From Mycobacterium sp. E1747 (GTDB lineage: Bacteria; Actinomycetota; Actinomycetes; Mycobacteriales; Mycobacteriaceae), in the NCBI RefSeq assembly GCF_001667775.1, contig NZ_LZJI01000228.1, forward strand, positions 1-64,000: a DNA stretch of 64,000 bases, written 5' to 3'. Below are positions 27,565-35,135 of the stretch, one piece after another. The notes under the pieces are model-generated. The model had not been told where the DNA came from. It worked only from the letters and a program-made list of their open reading frames with translations, and searched no databases. The number at the start of each line of letters is the position of its first letter. Position 1 is the stretch's first letter. Both the position numbers and the translations under genes were made by a program.

Positions 27565-28238
27565 GCCGCGACGCCGACGAGCCCACCAACTTCCTGTACC
27601 CCTTCATCGACGCCCAGGAAGACGATCCCGCCACGCTGCTGGCCGACCTCGCCGCGTCGGCGCAGGCCAAGGCGGCCGAGAGCCTGACGCTGCGGCGCTC
27701 GACGCTGGAAGCCAACGCCGCACTGCTCGGTGGGGCCGCCGCCGAGCTGGCGCGCCGTTTCACCGCGGGCGGGCGCATGTTCACCTTCGGCAACGGCGGC
27801 AGCTGCACCGATTCCACCACGCTGGCACGGCTGTTCGCCCGGCCGCCGGCCGGCAAGCCGTTACCCGCCTGGCCGCTGACCACCGATCAGGCGATTCTGA
27901 CCGCCCTGGGCAACGACGTCGGATTCGAGTTGGTGTTCGCCCGCCAGTTGATCGCCCGCGCGACCGTCGGTGACATCGCGATCGCGATGTCGACCAGCGG
28001 CGGCTCGCCGAACCTGCTCGCCGCGCTGGCCGAGGCGCACCAGCGTGGCCTGTACACCATCGGATTCGCCGGTTACGACGGCGGCGCGTTCGCCAACAAC
28101 TCGGATGTGGACGCGTGCTTCGTCGTTCGTTCGCAAAGCGTGCACCGGATCCAGGAATCGCAGGCGCTGCTCGGCTACAGGCTATGGCTGAGCGTGCATC
28201 AACATCTCCGCGGCGAGCAGGGTCTGGGGGCGGCGTGA
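27561..28238 (+). CDS. SIS-domain protein of the GmhA (sedoheptulose-7-phosphate isomerase) family
   Basis: The 225-residue protein from ATG 27561 has a clear phosphosugar-binding SIS fold: MFTFGNGGSCTDSTTLARLF, LGNDVGFELVFARQLIA, GDIAIAMSTSGGSPNLLAAL, GLYTIGFAGYDGGA and a C-terminal HRIQESQALLGY helix. These are GmhA blocks. No other heptose or LPS-type genes are nearby, and the gene overlaps both neighbours in the hydrogenase operon. It has therefore probably been recruited to hydrogenase assembly, possibly partnering the preceding SIS-HypC protein. An enzymatic isomerase role is not excluded. Confidence 0.8.
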   Translation: MSRDADEPTNFLYPFIDAQEDDPATLLADLAASAQAKAAESLTLRRSTLEANAALLGGAAAELARRFTAGGRMFTFGNGGSCTDSTTLARLFARPPAGKPLPAWPLTTDQAILTALGNDVGFELVFARQLIARATVGDIAIAMSTSGGSPNLLAALAEAHQRGLYTIGFAGYDGGAFANNSDVDACFVVRSQSVHRIQESQALLGYRLWLSVHQHLRGEQGLGAA

Positions 28239-29347
28239 AAAATCAGGCGGGTGAATACCTTTCGTCGGGGCCACGCTTCGCCGAGGGTGAGGTGATCGAG
28301 CGGATCGAATCGTTCCGCAGGCGGCGACCCCGCCTGCTCGACGACCACGTGACGCTGGCGCACGGCGCGGGCGGCAAGGCTTCCGCGGCGCTGGTGGACG
28401 CCGTGTTCGTGGAAGCGTTCCGCAACCCGCTGCTGGAGTCGCTCGGAGACAGCGCGATCCTGACCTTGCCTGGCGGCGAACGCCTGGCCATGTCCACCGA
28501 TTCGTTCGTGGTGCAACCCAGACGCTTTCCCGGCGGCTCCCTGGGCGCGCTCGCCGTGCACGGCACCTGCAACGACCTCGCGATGGTCGGCGCCGTGCCG
28601 TCGTGGATCTCGGCGGCGTTCGTGCTCGAAGAGGGTTTGCCTATCGCCGAATTGAAGGAGATCGTCGCCGACATGGCGGCGGCGGCCGCCGCCGCGGGCG
28701 TGCGGATCGTCACCGGCGACACCAAAGTGGTGCCTAGGGGCGCCGCCGACGGCGTGTTCGTCACCACCGCCGGGGCCGGTGTCATTCCGGCGGGACGCGA
28801 GCTGTCGGCGGCGGCGGTGCGGCCGGGCGACAAGCTGCTGCTGTCGGGGTCGATGGGCGACCACGGCATGGCGGTCATGCTGGCGCGCGGCGACCTGGCC
28901 ATCGAGGCCGACGTCGCGTCCGACACCGCGTCGGTCAGCCCCCTCGTGGAACTGTTGATGGCGGCCGCCCCGTCGACCCGGTGGATGCGTGACGCGACGA
29001 GGGGCGGGGTGGGCACCGTCTGCAACGAACTGGCCCAGGCCTGTGGCCTCGGCGTGCTGCTCGAAGAGGAGCGGCTTCCGTTGGCGCCCACGGTGAACGG
29101 CGCCTGCGAGCTGCTCGGCATCGACCCGCTCTACGTCGCCAACGAGGGAAAGTTCATCGCCGTCGTCGCTCCGGAGCAGGCGGCGGCCGGGCTGGCCGCG
29201 CTGCGGTCGCATCCGCTGGGCGCCGGTGCGGCCGAGGTCGGGGAAATCGTCACCGAACCGGCCGAAAGCGTGGTGCTGCGCACCGGATTCGGCGGCACGC
29301 GGATCGTCGACATGCTCGTCGGCGATCCCCTGCCGCGGATCTGTTAG
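28235..29347 (+). CDS. hypE: Hydrogenase maturation factor HypE
   Basis: HypE dehydrates the thiocarbamate on its C-terminal cysteine to thiocyanate. The 370-residue protein starts at GTG 28235 (GTGA overlap with the previous stop). It has the PurM-like ATP-binding fold: LAHGAGGKASAALVDAVF, LGDSAILTL, MSTDSFVVQPRRFPGGSLG and RDATRGGVGTVCNELAQACG. It ends in PLPRIC, placing the essential Cys at the extreme C-terminus as in all active HypE proteins. It has an extra N-terminal 30-40 residues compared with short forms. Confidence 0.96.
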   Translation: MKNQAGEYLSSGPRFAEGEVIERIESFRRRRPRLLDDHVTLAHGAGGKASAALVDAVFVEAFRNPLLESLGDSAILTLPGGERLAMSTDSFVVQPRRFPGGSLGALAVHGTCNDLAMVGAVPSWISAAFVLEEGLPIAELKEIVADMAAAAAAAGVRIVTGDTKVVPRGAADGVFVTTAGAGVIPAGRELSAAAVRPGDKLLLSGSMGDHGMAVMLARGDLAIEADVASDTASVSPLVELLMAAAPSTRWMRDATRGGVGTVCNELAQACGLGVLLEEERLPLAPTVNGACELLGIDPLYVANEGKFIAVVAPEQAAAGLAALRSHPLGAGAAEVGEIVTEPAESVVLRTGFGGTRIVDMLVGDPLPRIC

Positions 29348-29387
29348 GGCGCCGGGGGTCGTCACGACAAAAGGAGGGAGGTCGCAC

Positions 29388-29660
29388 ATGTGTCTTGGAA
29401 TTCCGGGCCGGATCGTCGAGATCACCGATCCCGCCAACTATCTGGCTAAGGTCGACGTCAGCGGCGTGCAGCGCACCATCAGCGTCCGGCTACTGGAGGC
29501 CGACATGCCCGAACCCGACGACTGGGTCCTGGTCCACGTCGGGTTCGCGATGGCCAAGATCGACGAGACCGAGGCCCTGCTCACCCTGGCCGCCGTCCAG
29601 AAACTCGGCGACGCCTACGACACCGAGATCCAAGCGTTCGACTCGTCGTCGATCATCTAG
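29388..29660 (+). CDS. hypC: Hydrogenase assembly chaperone HypC (second copy)
   Basis: This is a 90-residue HypC paralogue starting at ATG 29388 with a strong AAGGAGGGAG ribosome-binding site. MCLGIPGRIVEI and DWVLVHVGFAMAKIDE are the diagnostic blocks, and a C-terminal helix with LLTLAAVQKLGDAYD is longer than in the first copy. It sits between hypE and hypD, its classical position. Two full HypC copies plus the SIS-HypC fusion in one locus suggest division of labour or different HypD and large-subunit contacts. Confidence 0.95.
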   Translation: MCLGIPGRIVEITDPANYLAKVDVSGVQRTISVRLLEADMPEPDDWVLVHVGFAMAKIDETEALLTLAAVQKLGDAYDTEIQAFDSSSII

Positions 29661-29727
29661 CCCGACGACGATGCGGTCCGAAGGGTCGGGGCGGGGTCGG
29701 TCCATCATCGGAAAGGGGAAGCGCACA

Positions 29728-30858
29728 ATGAAATTCGTTGACGAGTTCCGCGATCCGGCCGCGGCGCGAAAGTTGCTGGGCGCCATCGGACGGTTGGCGG
29801 GCACCGACGGTGAGCAGTTCAAGTTCATGGAGGTGTGCGGCGGGCACACGCACACGATCTACCGGCACGGCATCGAGCACCTGCTGCCCGAGAATGTCGA
29901 ACTGGTGCACGGCCCGGGCTGTCCGGTCTGCGTGATTCCGATGGGCCGCATCGACGATGCGATGTGGCTGGCCGGCCAGCCCGACGTGATCTTCACCTGC
30001 TTCGGCGACATGATGCGCGTGCCCGGCTCGAACGGCAGCCTGCTGGACGCCAAGGCGCGCGGCGCCGACGTGCGGTTCGTCTATTCGCCGCTGGACGCGC
30101 TGAAGATCGCGCTCGACAATCCCGACAAGCACGTGGTGTTCTTCGCCATCGGGTTCGAGACCACCGCGCCGTCGACGGCCGTGACCCTGGTGCGCACGCG
30201 TGACATGGGGCTGACCAATTTCAGCGTGTTCTGCAACCACGTGATGATCGTCCCGCCGATCAAGGCGATCCTGGAATCGCCGGACCTGCGGCTGTCGGGG
30301 TTCATCGGTCCCGGGCACGTGTCGACGGTGGTAGGCAACCGCCCCTACCGGTTCGTGCCGGAGGTGTACCGAAAACCCTTGGTGGTGGCCGGCTTCGAAC
30401 CGCTGGACATCCTGGCCGCGGTCGCGATGCTGCTGACCCAGATCCGCGAGGGCCGCTGCGAGGTGGAGAACCAGTACACCCGCGTGGTACCCGAACGCGG
30501 CAACCCGGCCGCTTTGGCGTTGATGGGCAAGGTCTTTGCGCTGCGTCCCCACTTCGAATGGCGTGGCCTGGGCTTCATCTCCCAGAGCGCGCTGCGGCTG
30601 CACGACGACTTCGCGGAATTCGACGCCGAGTTACGATTCTCGATGCCGGGCGTGCGAGTCGCCGACCCCAAGGCGTGCCAGTGCGGCGAGGTGCTCAAGG
30701 GTGTGCTGAAGCCTTGGGAATGCAAGGTTTTCGGCACCGCCTGCACCCCGGAGACCCCAATCGGCACATGCATGGTGTCCCCCGAGGGGGCCTGTGCGGC
30801 CTACTACAACTTCGGCCGGTTGCACCGCGACGCCGTCAAGCTGGTGGGGCGCGCTTGA
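29728..30858 (+). CDS. hypD: Hydrogenase formation protein HypD
   Basis: HypD is the Fe-S scaffold on which the Fe(CN)2CO unit is assembled with HypC. From ATG 29728 (GGAAAGGGGAA upstream) it encodes 376 residues. MEVCGGHTHTIYRHGI, VHGPGCPVCVIPMGR and FETTAPSTAV are the active-site blocks. Clustered cysteines near the C-terminus (CQCGEVLKG, WECKVFGTACTP, GTCMVSPEGACAAYY) bind the [4Fe-4S] cluster. Its stop overlaps the start of the next gene. Confidence 0.97.
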   Translation: MKFVDEFRDPAAARKLLGAIGRLAGTDGEQFKFMEVCGGHTHTIYRHGIEHLLPENVELVHGPGCPVCVIPMGRIDDAMWLAGQPDVIFTCFGDMMRVPGSNGSLLDAKARGADVRFVYSPLDALKIALDNPDKHVVFFAIGFETTAPSTAVTLVRTRDMGLTNFSVFCNHVMIVPPIKAILESPDLRLSGFIGPGHVSTVVGNRPYRFVPEVYRKPLVVAGFEPLDILAAVAMLLTQIREGRCEVENQYTRVVPERGNPAALALMGKVFALRPHFEWRGLGFISQSALRLHDDFAEFDAELRFSMPGVRVADPKACQCGEVLKGVLKPWECKVFGTACTPETPIGTCMVSPEGACAAYYNFGRLHRDAVKLVGRA

Positions 30859-31604
30859 CCGGTGACACCAGCGGCTCGCAGCGCGGCGTGGAGATGTTCG
30901 CCCGCTACGCCCACGCGCCCAACGCGCTGGGCTATTGCGGGCCCCCGCTGGGCGCCACCCTGCGCGACGGTTCGCACAACGAGGTGCGCCGAGCGGCGAC
31001 CAAGTTCTCCGGGGCCTGGCCATACCTGCGGGTACTGTCCGAGCTGACCGGGATCGCCGACCCGCTGGACTACCGGCTCGTCGAGTCGTACTGGCTGGGC
31101 GGCGGCGTCGGGGCCGACCTGGAACCCCAAAGATTCTTCGACGCGTTGCTCGCGATCATCGGCCCGCAAGCGGGCCGTTACTGGTCGCACCTGACGGCGG
31201 ACCTCGCCCGCGAGGCCGCCGCCAATCACAGCTTCCACGTGTTCGGCGTGTACCCGTGGACCCGGTTTTTGGGTCGCGGCATGGACGAGCATCCGCTGAC
31301 CGTGCTGGATAACTGCCGCATCACTTGGGGCACCGTGCTCACCCGCGACCACGACCGGATCGAGGTGCGGTGCCGGCGACTGGCGCTCGACGGGGAGGCG
31401 CTCGCGCTGTCCGAACCGTCGCCACGGTCAGTCGACGTCTGGACCGACGGCTACAGCGCCGTGCCCGACGTGGCCGCCGGTGACGACGTCGCGTTGCACT
31501 GGGGGCGGCTGTGCGGCCGGCTCTCGCCGGGGCAGGTCCGAGCGCTGGCCGACGCGACCGATCGGCAGCTGCGCCTGACGAGCCGGCGACTGGCGCGTGT
31601 CTAA
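30855..31604 (+). CDS. DUF6390 family hydrogenase-associated protein
   Basis: The open frame following hypD encodes up to 249 residues from TTG 30855, which overlaps the hypD stop (TTGA). GTG 30888 or ATG 30894, just before MFARYAHAPNALGYCGPP, are alternatives. The body contains FSGAWPYLRVLSELTGIADP, DYRLVESYWLGGGVG and FHVFGVYPWTRFLGRGMDEH, and CRITWGTVLTRDHDRIEVRC. No known catalytic motif is seen. It is the last gene of the coupled hydrogenase block. I recognise it as a DUF6390-type protein associated with this class; function is unknown. Confidence 0.7.
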   Translation: MTGDTSGSQRGVEMFARYAHAPNALGYCGPPLGATLRDGSHNEVRRAATKFSGAWPYLRVLSELTGIADPLDYRLVESYWLGGGVGADLEPQRFFDALLAIIGPQAGRYWSHLTADLAREAAANHSFHVFGVYPWTRFLGRGMDEHPLTVLDNCRITWGTVLTRDHDRIEVRCRRLALDGEALALSEPSPRSVDVWTDGYSAVPDVAAGDDVALHWGRLCGRLSPGQVRALADATDRQLRLTSRRLARV

Positions 31605-31625
31605 CTTCGTGCCAGACTGGCCCCC

Positions 31626-32765
31626 ATGCCCCGTTCCCTCTGCGACGTGTTGCCCGCCGCCGGCGCGCTCCTCGGCGCGCCGGGCACCGTCGACAAGCTG
31701 GGACTGGCCGAGTGGGTCGGCGCCGACCAGGTCGATCGCGTCGCGGTCGTGCTGGTCGACGGCCTGGGATGGCACCTGCTCGGCGAGCTGGCCGGCAGCG
31801 CGCCGCTGCTCGCCGAGGTGGCGACGGGCCAGGTAGGCCGGCTCACGGAGCTCAGCTGCACCTTCCCGTCGACCACCCCGACCAGCCTGGTGTCGATGGG
31901 CACCGGGGCGCAGCCGGGCGAGCACGGGATCCTGGGCTTCACACTCAATGTTCCCGGCTCGGATCGGGTGATCAACCACATCCTCTGGCGCGACGACCCC
32001 CCGCACGCCGAGTGGCAGCCGCTACCGACCTGGTTCGGACGGCTCAACCGGGCCGGCGTCAGCGCGCGGGCGGTGTTGCCGGCCGCTTTCATCGGCAGCG
32101 GGCTGACCGACGCGGCGTACCGGGGCGCCGAATTCCGCCCGGTCCACCCGACGGACGACAACGCGCAGCGGCTCACCGACGAGCTGCGTGCGGGGCCGGG
32201 ACTGGTCTACGGCTACACCGCCACCCTGGACACCGCGGCCCATGCATTCGGCGTCGGGTCGTCCCAATGGCACGAGGCGGCCGCCCAGGTCGACACGCTG
32301 CTGAGCCGGCTGGTCGAGGCGCTCCCCCCGACCGCGGCGCTGCTGGTGACCGCCGACCACGGCGGATTCAACGTTCCCCCCGGCGCGCGGTTCGACCTCG
32401 ACACCGACCCGCGGCTGGGCGCGGGGCTCCGCGTGGTCGCCGGCGAGCCGCGGGTCCGTTACCTGCACACCCAGCCGGGCGCGGCGGCGGACGTCCAGGC
32501 CACCTGGAGCGAAATCCTCGACGGACGTGCGCGCATCTACAGCCGCGAGCAGGCCGTGGCGACCGGGATTTTCGGACCGGTCAACCCGGCGCACCTGCTG
32601 CGAATCGGTGACGTCGTCGCCGTCTGCACCGGTGATGCCGCCGTGCTGGCAACGGGACACGAGCCGCCGGAATCGGCGCGCCTCATAGGCTTTCACGGTG
32701 CGGCGACGCCTGCCGAGATGGCCATTCCCCTCATCGCGTTCAAATCCCCTGCCGCCGACCACTAG
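31626..32765 (+). CDS. Alkaline-phosphatase-superfamily nucleotide pyrophosphatase/phosphodiesterase
   Basis: The 379-residue soluble protein has the metal-site pattern of the superfamily: VVLVDGLGWHLLGEL (first Asp), TFPSTTPTSLVSMGTG with the likely Thr nucleophile, GYTATLDTAAHAFG, and LLVTADHGGFNVP (Asp-His pair). No signal peptide is evident. It starts 21 bases after the hydrogenase block at ATG 31626 and could read through from it, but it is not a known hydrogenase gene. The substrate is unknown. Confidence 0.8.
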   Translation: MPRSLCDVLPAAGALLGAPGTVDKLGLAEWVGADQVDRVAVVLVDGLGWHLLGELAGSAPLLAEVATGQVGRLTELSCTFPSTTPTSLVSMGTGAQPGEHGILGFTLNVPGSDRVINHILWRDDPPHAEWQPLPTWFGRLNRAGVSARAVLPAAFIGSGLTDAAYRGAEFRPVHPTDDNAQRLTDELRAGPGLVYGYTATLDTAAHAFGVGSSQWHEAAAQVDTLLSRLVEALPPTAALLVTADHGGFNVPPGARFDLDTDPRLGAGLRVVAGEPRVRYLHTQPGAAADVQATWSEILDGRARIYSREQAVATGIFGPVNPAHLLRIGDVVAVCTGDAAVLATGHEPPESARLIGFHGAATPAEMAIPLIAFKSPAADH

Positions 32766-32892
32766 TCGCTGCATGCAGACCCGTCGCTGGCCGCCGGCGA
32801 GGCGGTCACAGCCGAATTTGCGCTACCTTTACGCTTTTTCAAAGGATCCCGGCCGGGCTGGCGCGCGCACATCCTGTTACGGTGGCGGCACT

Positions 32893-33330
32893 GTGACTTA
32901 CCGCGGTGCAGGCAGATCTTCACGACGGCCACGACGCCAGTCGGCCGTGGCCGTAGTTGCCGCATTGTCCCTTTTCGCCGCTGCATTCGGGTTCTGGGCG
33001 TTGCAGGTCGCGACGCAGGCCGGCCCACCGCAGCCCGTCTCGGTGTCGGCCGCCGCCACCGGGCCGGCGCAATTCGGGGACATCTCGGCATCGCGGACCC
33101 ATCCGGACTTCGGCTCCACCATCAACGACGACAAGGCCTTCAAGAGCGCGGGACTGAAGCGCGACCGGCCGACGACCTTTTCGTTGTCCGCGCCGCGGTC
33201 GGCCTGGACGTTGTCGTCGTTCGCGTCGGCCACGGGAGCGCAACGGCCCATCGAGGCGTGCTCCTCGCGCGCGCCCTCGACCGTCGTTGCAGCTCAACTT
33301 TTGACCATGCTTTGCGTGTCCCGTCGCTGA
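32893..33330 (+). CDS. Small membrane-anchored or secreted protein, module A
   Basis: From GTG 32893 a 145-residue frame has a basic N-terminus (GRSSRRPRRQ) and one hydrophobic segment AVAVVAALSLFAAAFGFWAL. A low-complexity polar region follows, ending LLTMLCVSRR. It is followed by a PPE gene. The same two-gene arrangement, with a small protein ending LLTQLCVARC, recurs 1.6 kb downstream. Codon differences in the last 11 codons are mostly synonymous, supporting this reading frame. CACTGTGAC context at the start recurs in the second copy; leaderless initiation is possible. The family is not recognised. Confidence 0.55.
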   Translation: MTYRGAGRSSRRPRRQSAVAVVAALSLFAAAFGFWALQVATQAGPPQPVSVSAAATGPAQFGDISASRTHPDFGSTINDDKAFKSAGLKRDRPTTFSLSAPRSAWTLSSFASATGAQRPIEACSSRAPSTVVAAQLLTMLCVSRR

Positions 33331-33547
33331 GCGGCGCCTAAATCCAGCCATCATTTTCGGCCTGGCGCCGCGCGCCGGCCAGAAGCCGATCGCGTTAGCC
33401 CGAGGGCCCAAGCCGCTCGGCATGCGCGGATTACCCCGCTCACCGATGATTAGAGTCGGTCGCTACCCCAAGCAAGGAAGTCATGTTTGCAGCCAACCCC
33501 GCCACACGCCCTAACTCGGTGACGACCCGCCCGAGGTCTAGATAGAC

Positions 33548-34456
33548 ATGGATTACGGGACGCTACCCCCGGAAATCAACACCGCGCGAATGTTTTCCGG
33601 CCCCGGCGCCGGATCACTGGTGGCGGCCGCGGCCACCTGGCAGCGGCTGGCCGATCGCCTCCGCGACACCGCGACCAAGTACCTCATCACCGCGGGGTTG
33701 CTGGACGGGTTGCGTGGCCCCGCGGCGGTGCAAATGGGCGCCACGACGGCGCCCTACATAACGTGGCTGCGCGCCACCGCGGAGTTAGCCGAGCAAACCG
33801 CCGCTCGCGCCGCCGCAGCCGCCGGCGCCTACGAGTCGGCGTTGGCCGCGACCGTGCCGCCGGAAACCATTGTTTCCAACCGGAGTTTGCGCAAAACCAT
33901 GGCCGCGACCAACCACTTGCGGCAGAACATGCCGGCGATTGCGGCCGCGGAGGCCCACTACGATCAGATGTGGGCGCAGAACGCCGCCGCCATGTACGCC
34001 TACGCCAACGCCTCGGCCGCGGCCTCGACCATGACGCCCTTCACCTCCCCGCCCGGCGTCGTCGACGCGAACGACGTGGTATCGGCTGGCGGTGAACTAA
34101 TTTCGAAGCTGCCCGCCGCGCTGGACGGACTGTCTTCGGCGTCGTCGTGGCGGTTCCGTACAGCGATGCTGTCGATGTCGTCGCCGTTATCCACGTTGAG
34201 TACCCTGCGCACCGGGTTCGCCAGAGCGGCCAGCGTCCCGATCGCGGTGGCCATCGCCGGCGCGGCGAAGGGCGCCACGGGTACGCGCGCGGCGGTGCTG
34301 GCCGGTTTCGGACGGGGCGTCTCGATCGGGGCGGTATCGGTGCCGCGGGCGTGGCTGCCGGCCGCACAGCCGAACCCGGCAGCCGCCGCGTCGCCCGATG
34401 CCGGCACCGCGAGTGATCGATGGGCCAGTGGCCAATTTCACCCCGGCGCCACGTAG
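33548..34456 (+). CDS. PPE-family protein, SVP-like, module A
   Basis: The 302-residue protein has the PPE N-terminal helical domain: MDYGTLPPEINTARMFSGPG with Pro-Pro-Glu at 7-9, then long Ala-rich helices, AHYDQMWAQNAAAMYAYA near 140-157 and FTSPPGV closing the domain. The W-x-G turn is replaced by LRGP. The short C-terminal part holds GAVSVPRAWLPAA, the GxxSVPxxW motif of the PPE-SVP group. No PE gene precedes it; instead the small membrane protein does. Export by an ESX system is expected from the family but would need a partner supplied elsewhere. Confidence 0.85.
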   Translation: MDYGTLPPEINTARMFSGPGAGSLVAAAATWQRLADRLRDTATKYLITAGLLDGLRGPAAVQMGATTAPYITWLRATAELAEQTAARAAAAAGAYESALAATVPPETIVSNRSLRKTMAATNHLRQNMPAIAAAEAHYDQMWAQNAAAMYAYANASAAASTMTPFTSPPGVVDANDVVSAGGELISKLPAALDGLSSASSWRFRTAMLSMSSPLSTLSTLRTGFARAASVPIAVAIAGAAKGATGTRAAVLAGFGRGVSIGAVSVPRAWLPAAQPNPAAAASPDAGTASDRWASGQFHPGAT

Positions 34457-34549
34457 GTCGAGCGATCGTGAAACCCACAACGGACTTTGATCGTTTTCAC
34501 AGCTCGCACGCGTTGGCAGCCAAGCCTCGTGTTGTAAGTTCGGGCCACT

Positions 34550-34999
34550 GTGACAGTCGGAGGCGCCCCTAGAAATCGGCGATGGCGGTCAGCCATCGCG
34601 ATCGTTGCGGCGCTGTGCGTGTTGTGCGCGGTGACCGCGGGGTGGGCGTCGCGCGGGACGGCGGTCTCCGGCGTCGGGCCGGCGCACCTGGCCGTGTCCC
34701 ACGAAGCCGCGCATTCCGGGGTTGACCCGGCGCGGGGACATGCCCGCACCACGAGCCTTGCGGCACAATGGATTTCAACTGACTCCGCGCCTACGCATCA
34801 CGGCACCACCAGGAACGCGTGGATGACGCGGGATCGACCGCCGACGTGGGCGCGCTCGTCACCACCGTCGATGGGCTCACCGTTACCGAATTCGTTTGCG
34901 GCCGACGCATTTCGGCTACCCCGCTCCCCGTCGCGTGCCCCCGGGGCGGTGCCACTGCACTGGGATCTGTTGACGCAGCTCTGCGTCGCTCGTTGCTGA
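34550..34999 (+). CDS. Small membrane-anchored or secreted protein, module B
   Basis: A 149-residue frame from GTG 34550 begins with a basic stretch (RNRRWR) and a hydrophobic segment AIAIVAALCVLCAVTAGWA. It continues as a Ser/Pro/Arg-rich tail and ends LLTQLCVARC. It mirrors the module A protein in layout and C-terminus. A second open frame on the same strand (34783-35061) overlaps its 3' half with plausible composition, so a frameshift or an alternative reading cannot be dismissed. The PPE gene follows 136 bases later. Confidence 0.5.
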   Translation: MTVGGAPRNRRWRSAIAIVAALCVLCAVTAGWASRGTAVSGVGPAHLAVSHEAAHSGVDPARGHARTTSLAAQWISTDSAPTHHGTTRNAWMTRDRPPTWARSSPPSMGSPLPNSFAADAFRLPRSPSRAPGAVPLHWDLLTQLCVARC

Positions 35000-35086
35000 A
35001 GGCTCGACAAGCCGCGGCAACCGCCGTCGTCGCACTGCCGCGGGTGCAAGTAGGCCCGTAACCCCCACGCCTACGTCCCAACAAAA

Positions 35087-35107
35087 GAGCCCATGTTCGG
35101 TGGGCTC
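35087..35107 (+). terminator. Perfect hairpin before the second PPE gene
   Basis: GAGCCCA (35087-35093) and TGGGCTC (35101-35107) pair perfectly across a 7-base loop. It follows an AAAA run and sits 29 bases before the PPE start. No U-tract follows, so it may terminate the small-protein transcript weakly or lie in the PPE leader. Confidence 0.4.
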
Positions 35108-35135
35108 AGAGCGCCGTCGTTAGGCAGAGACAGCT

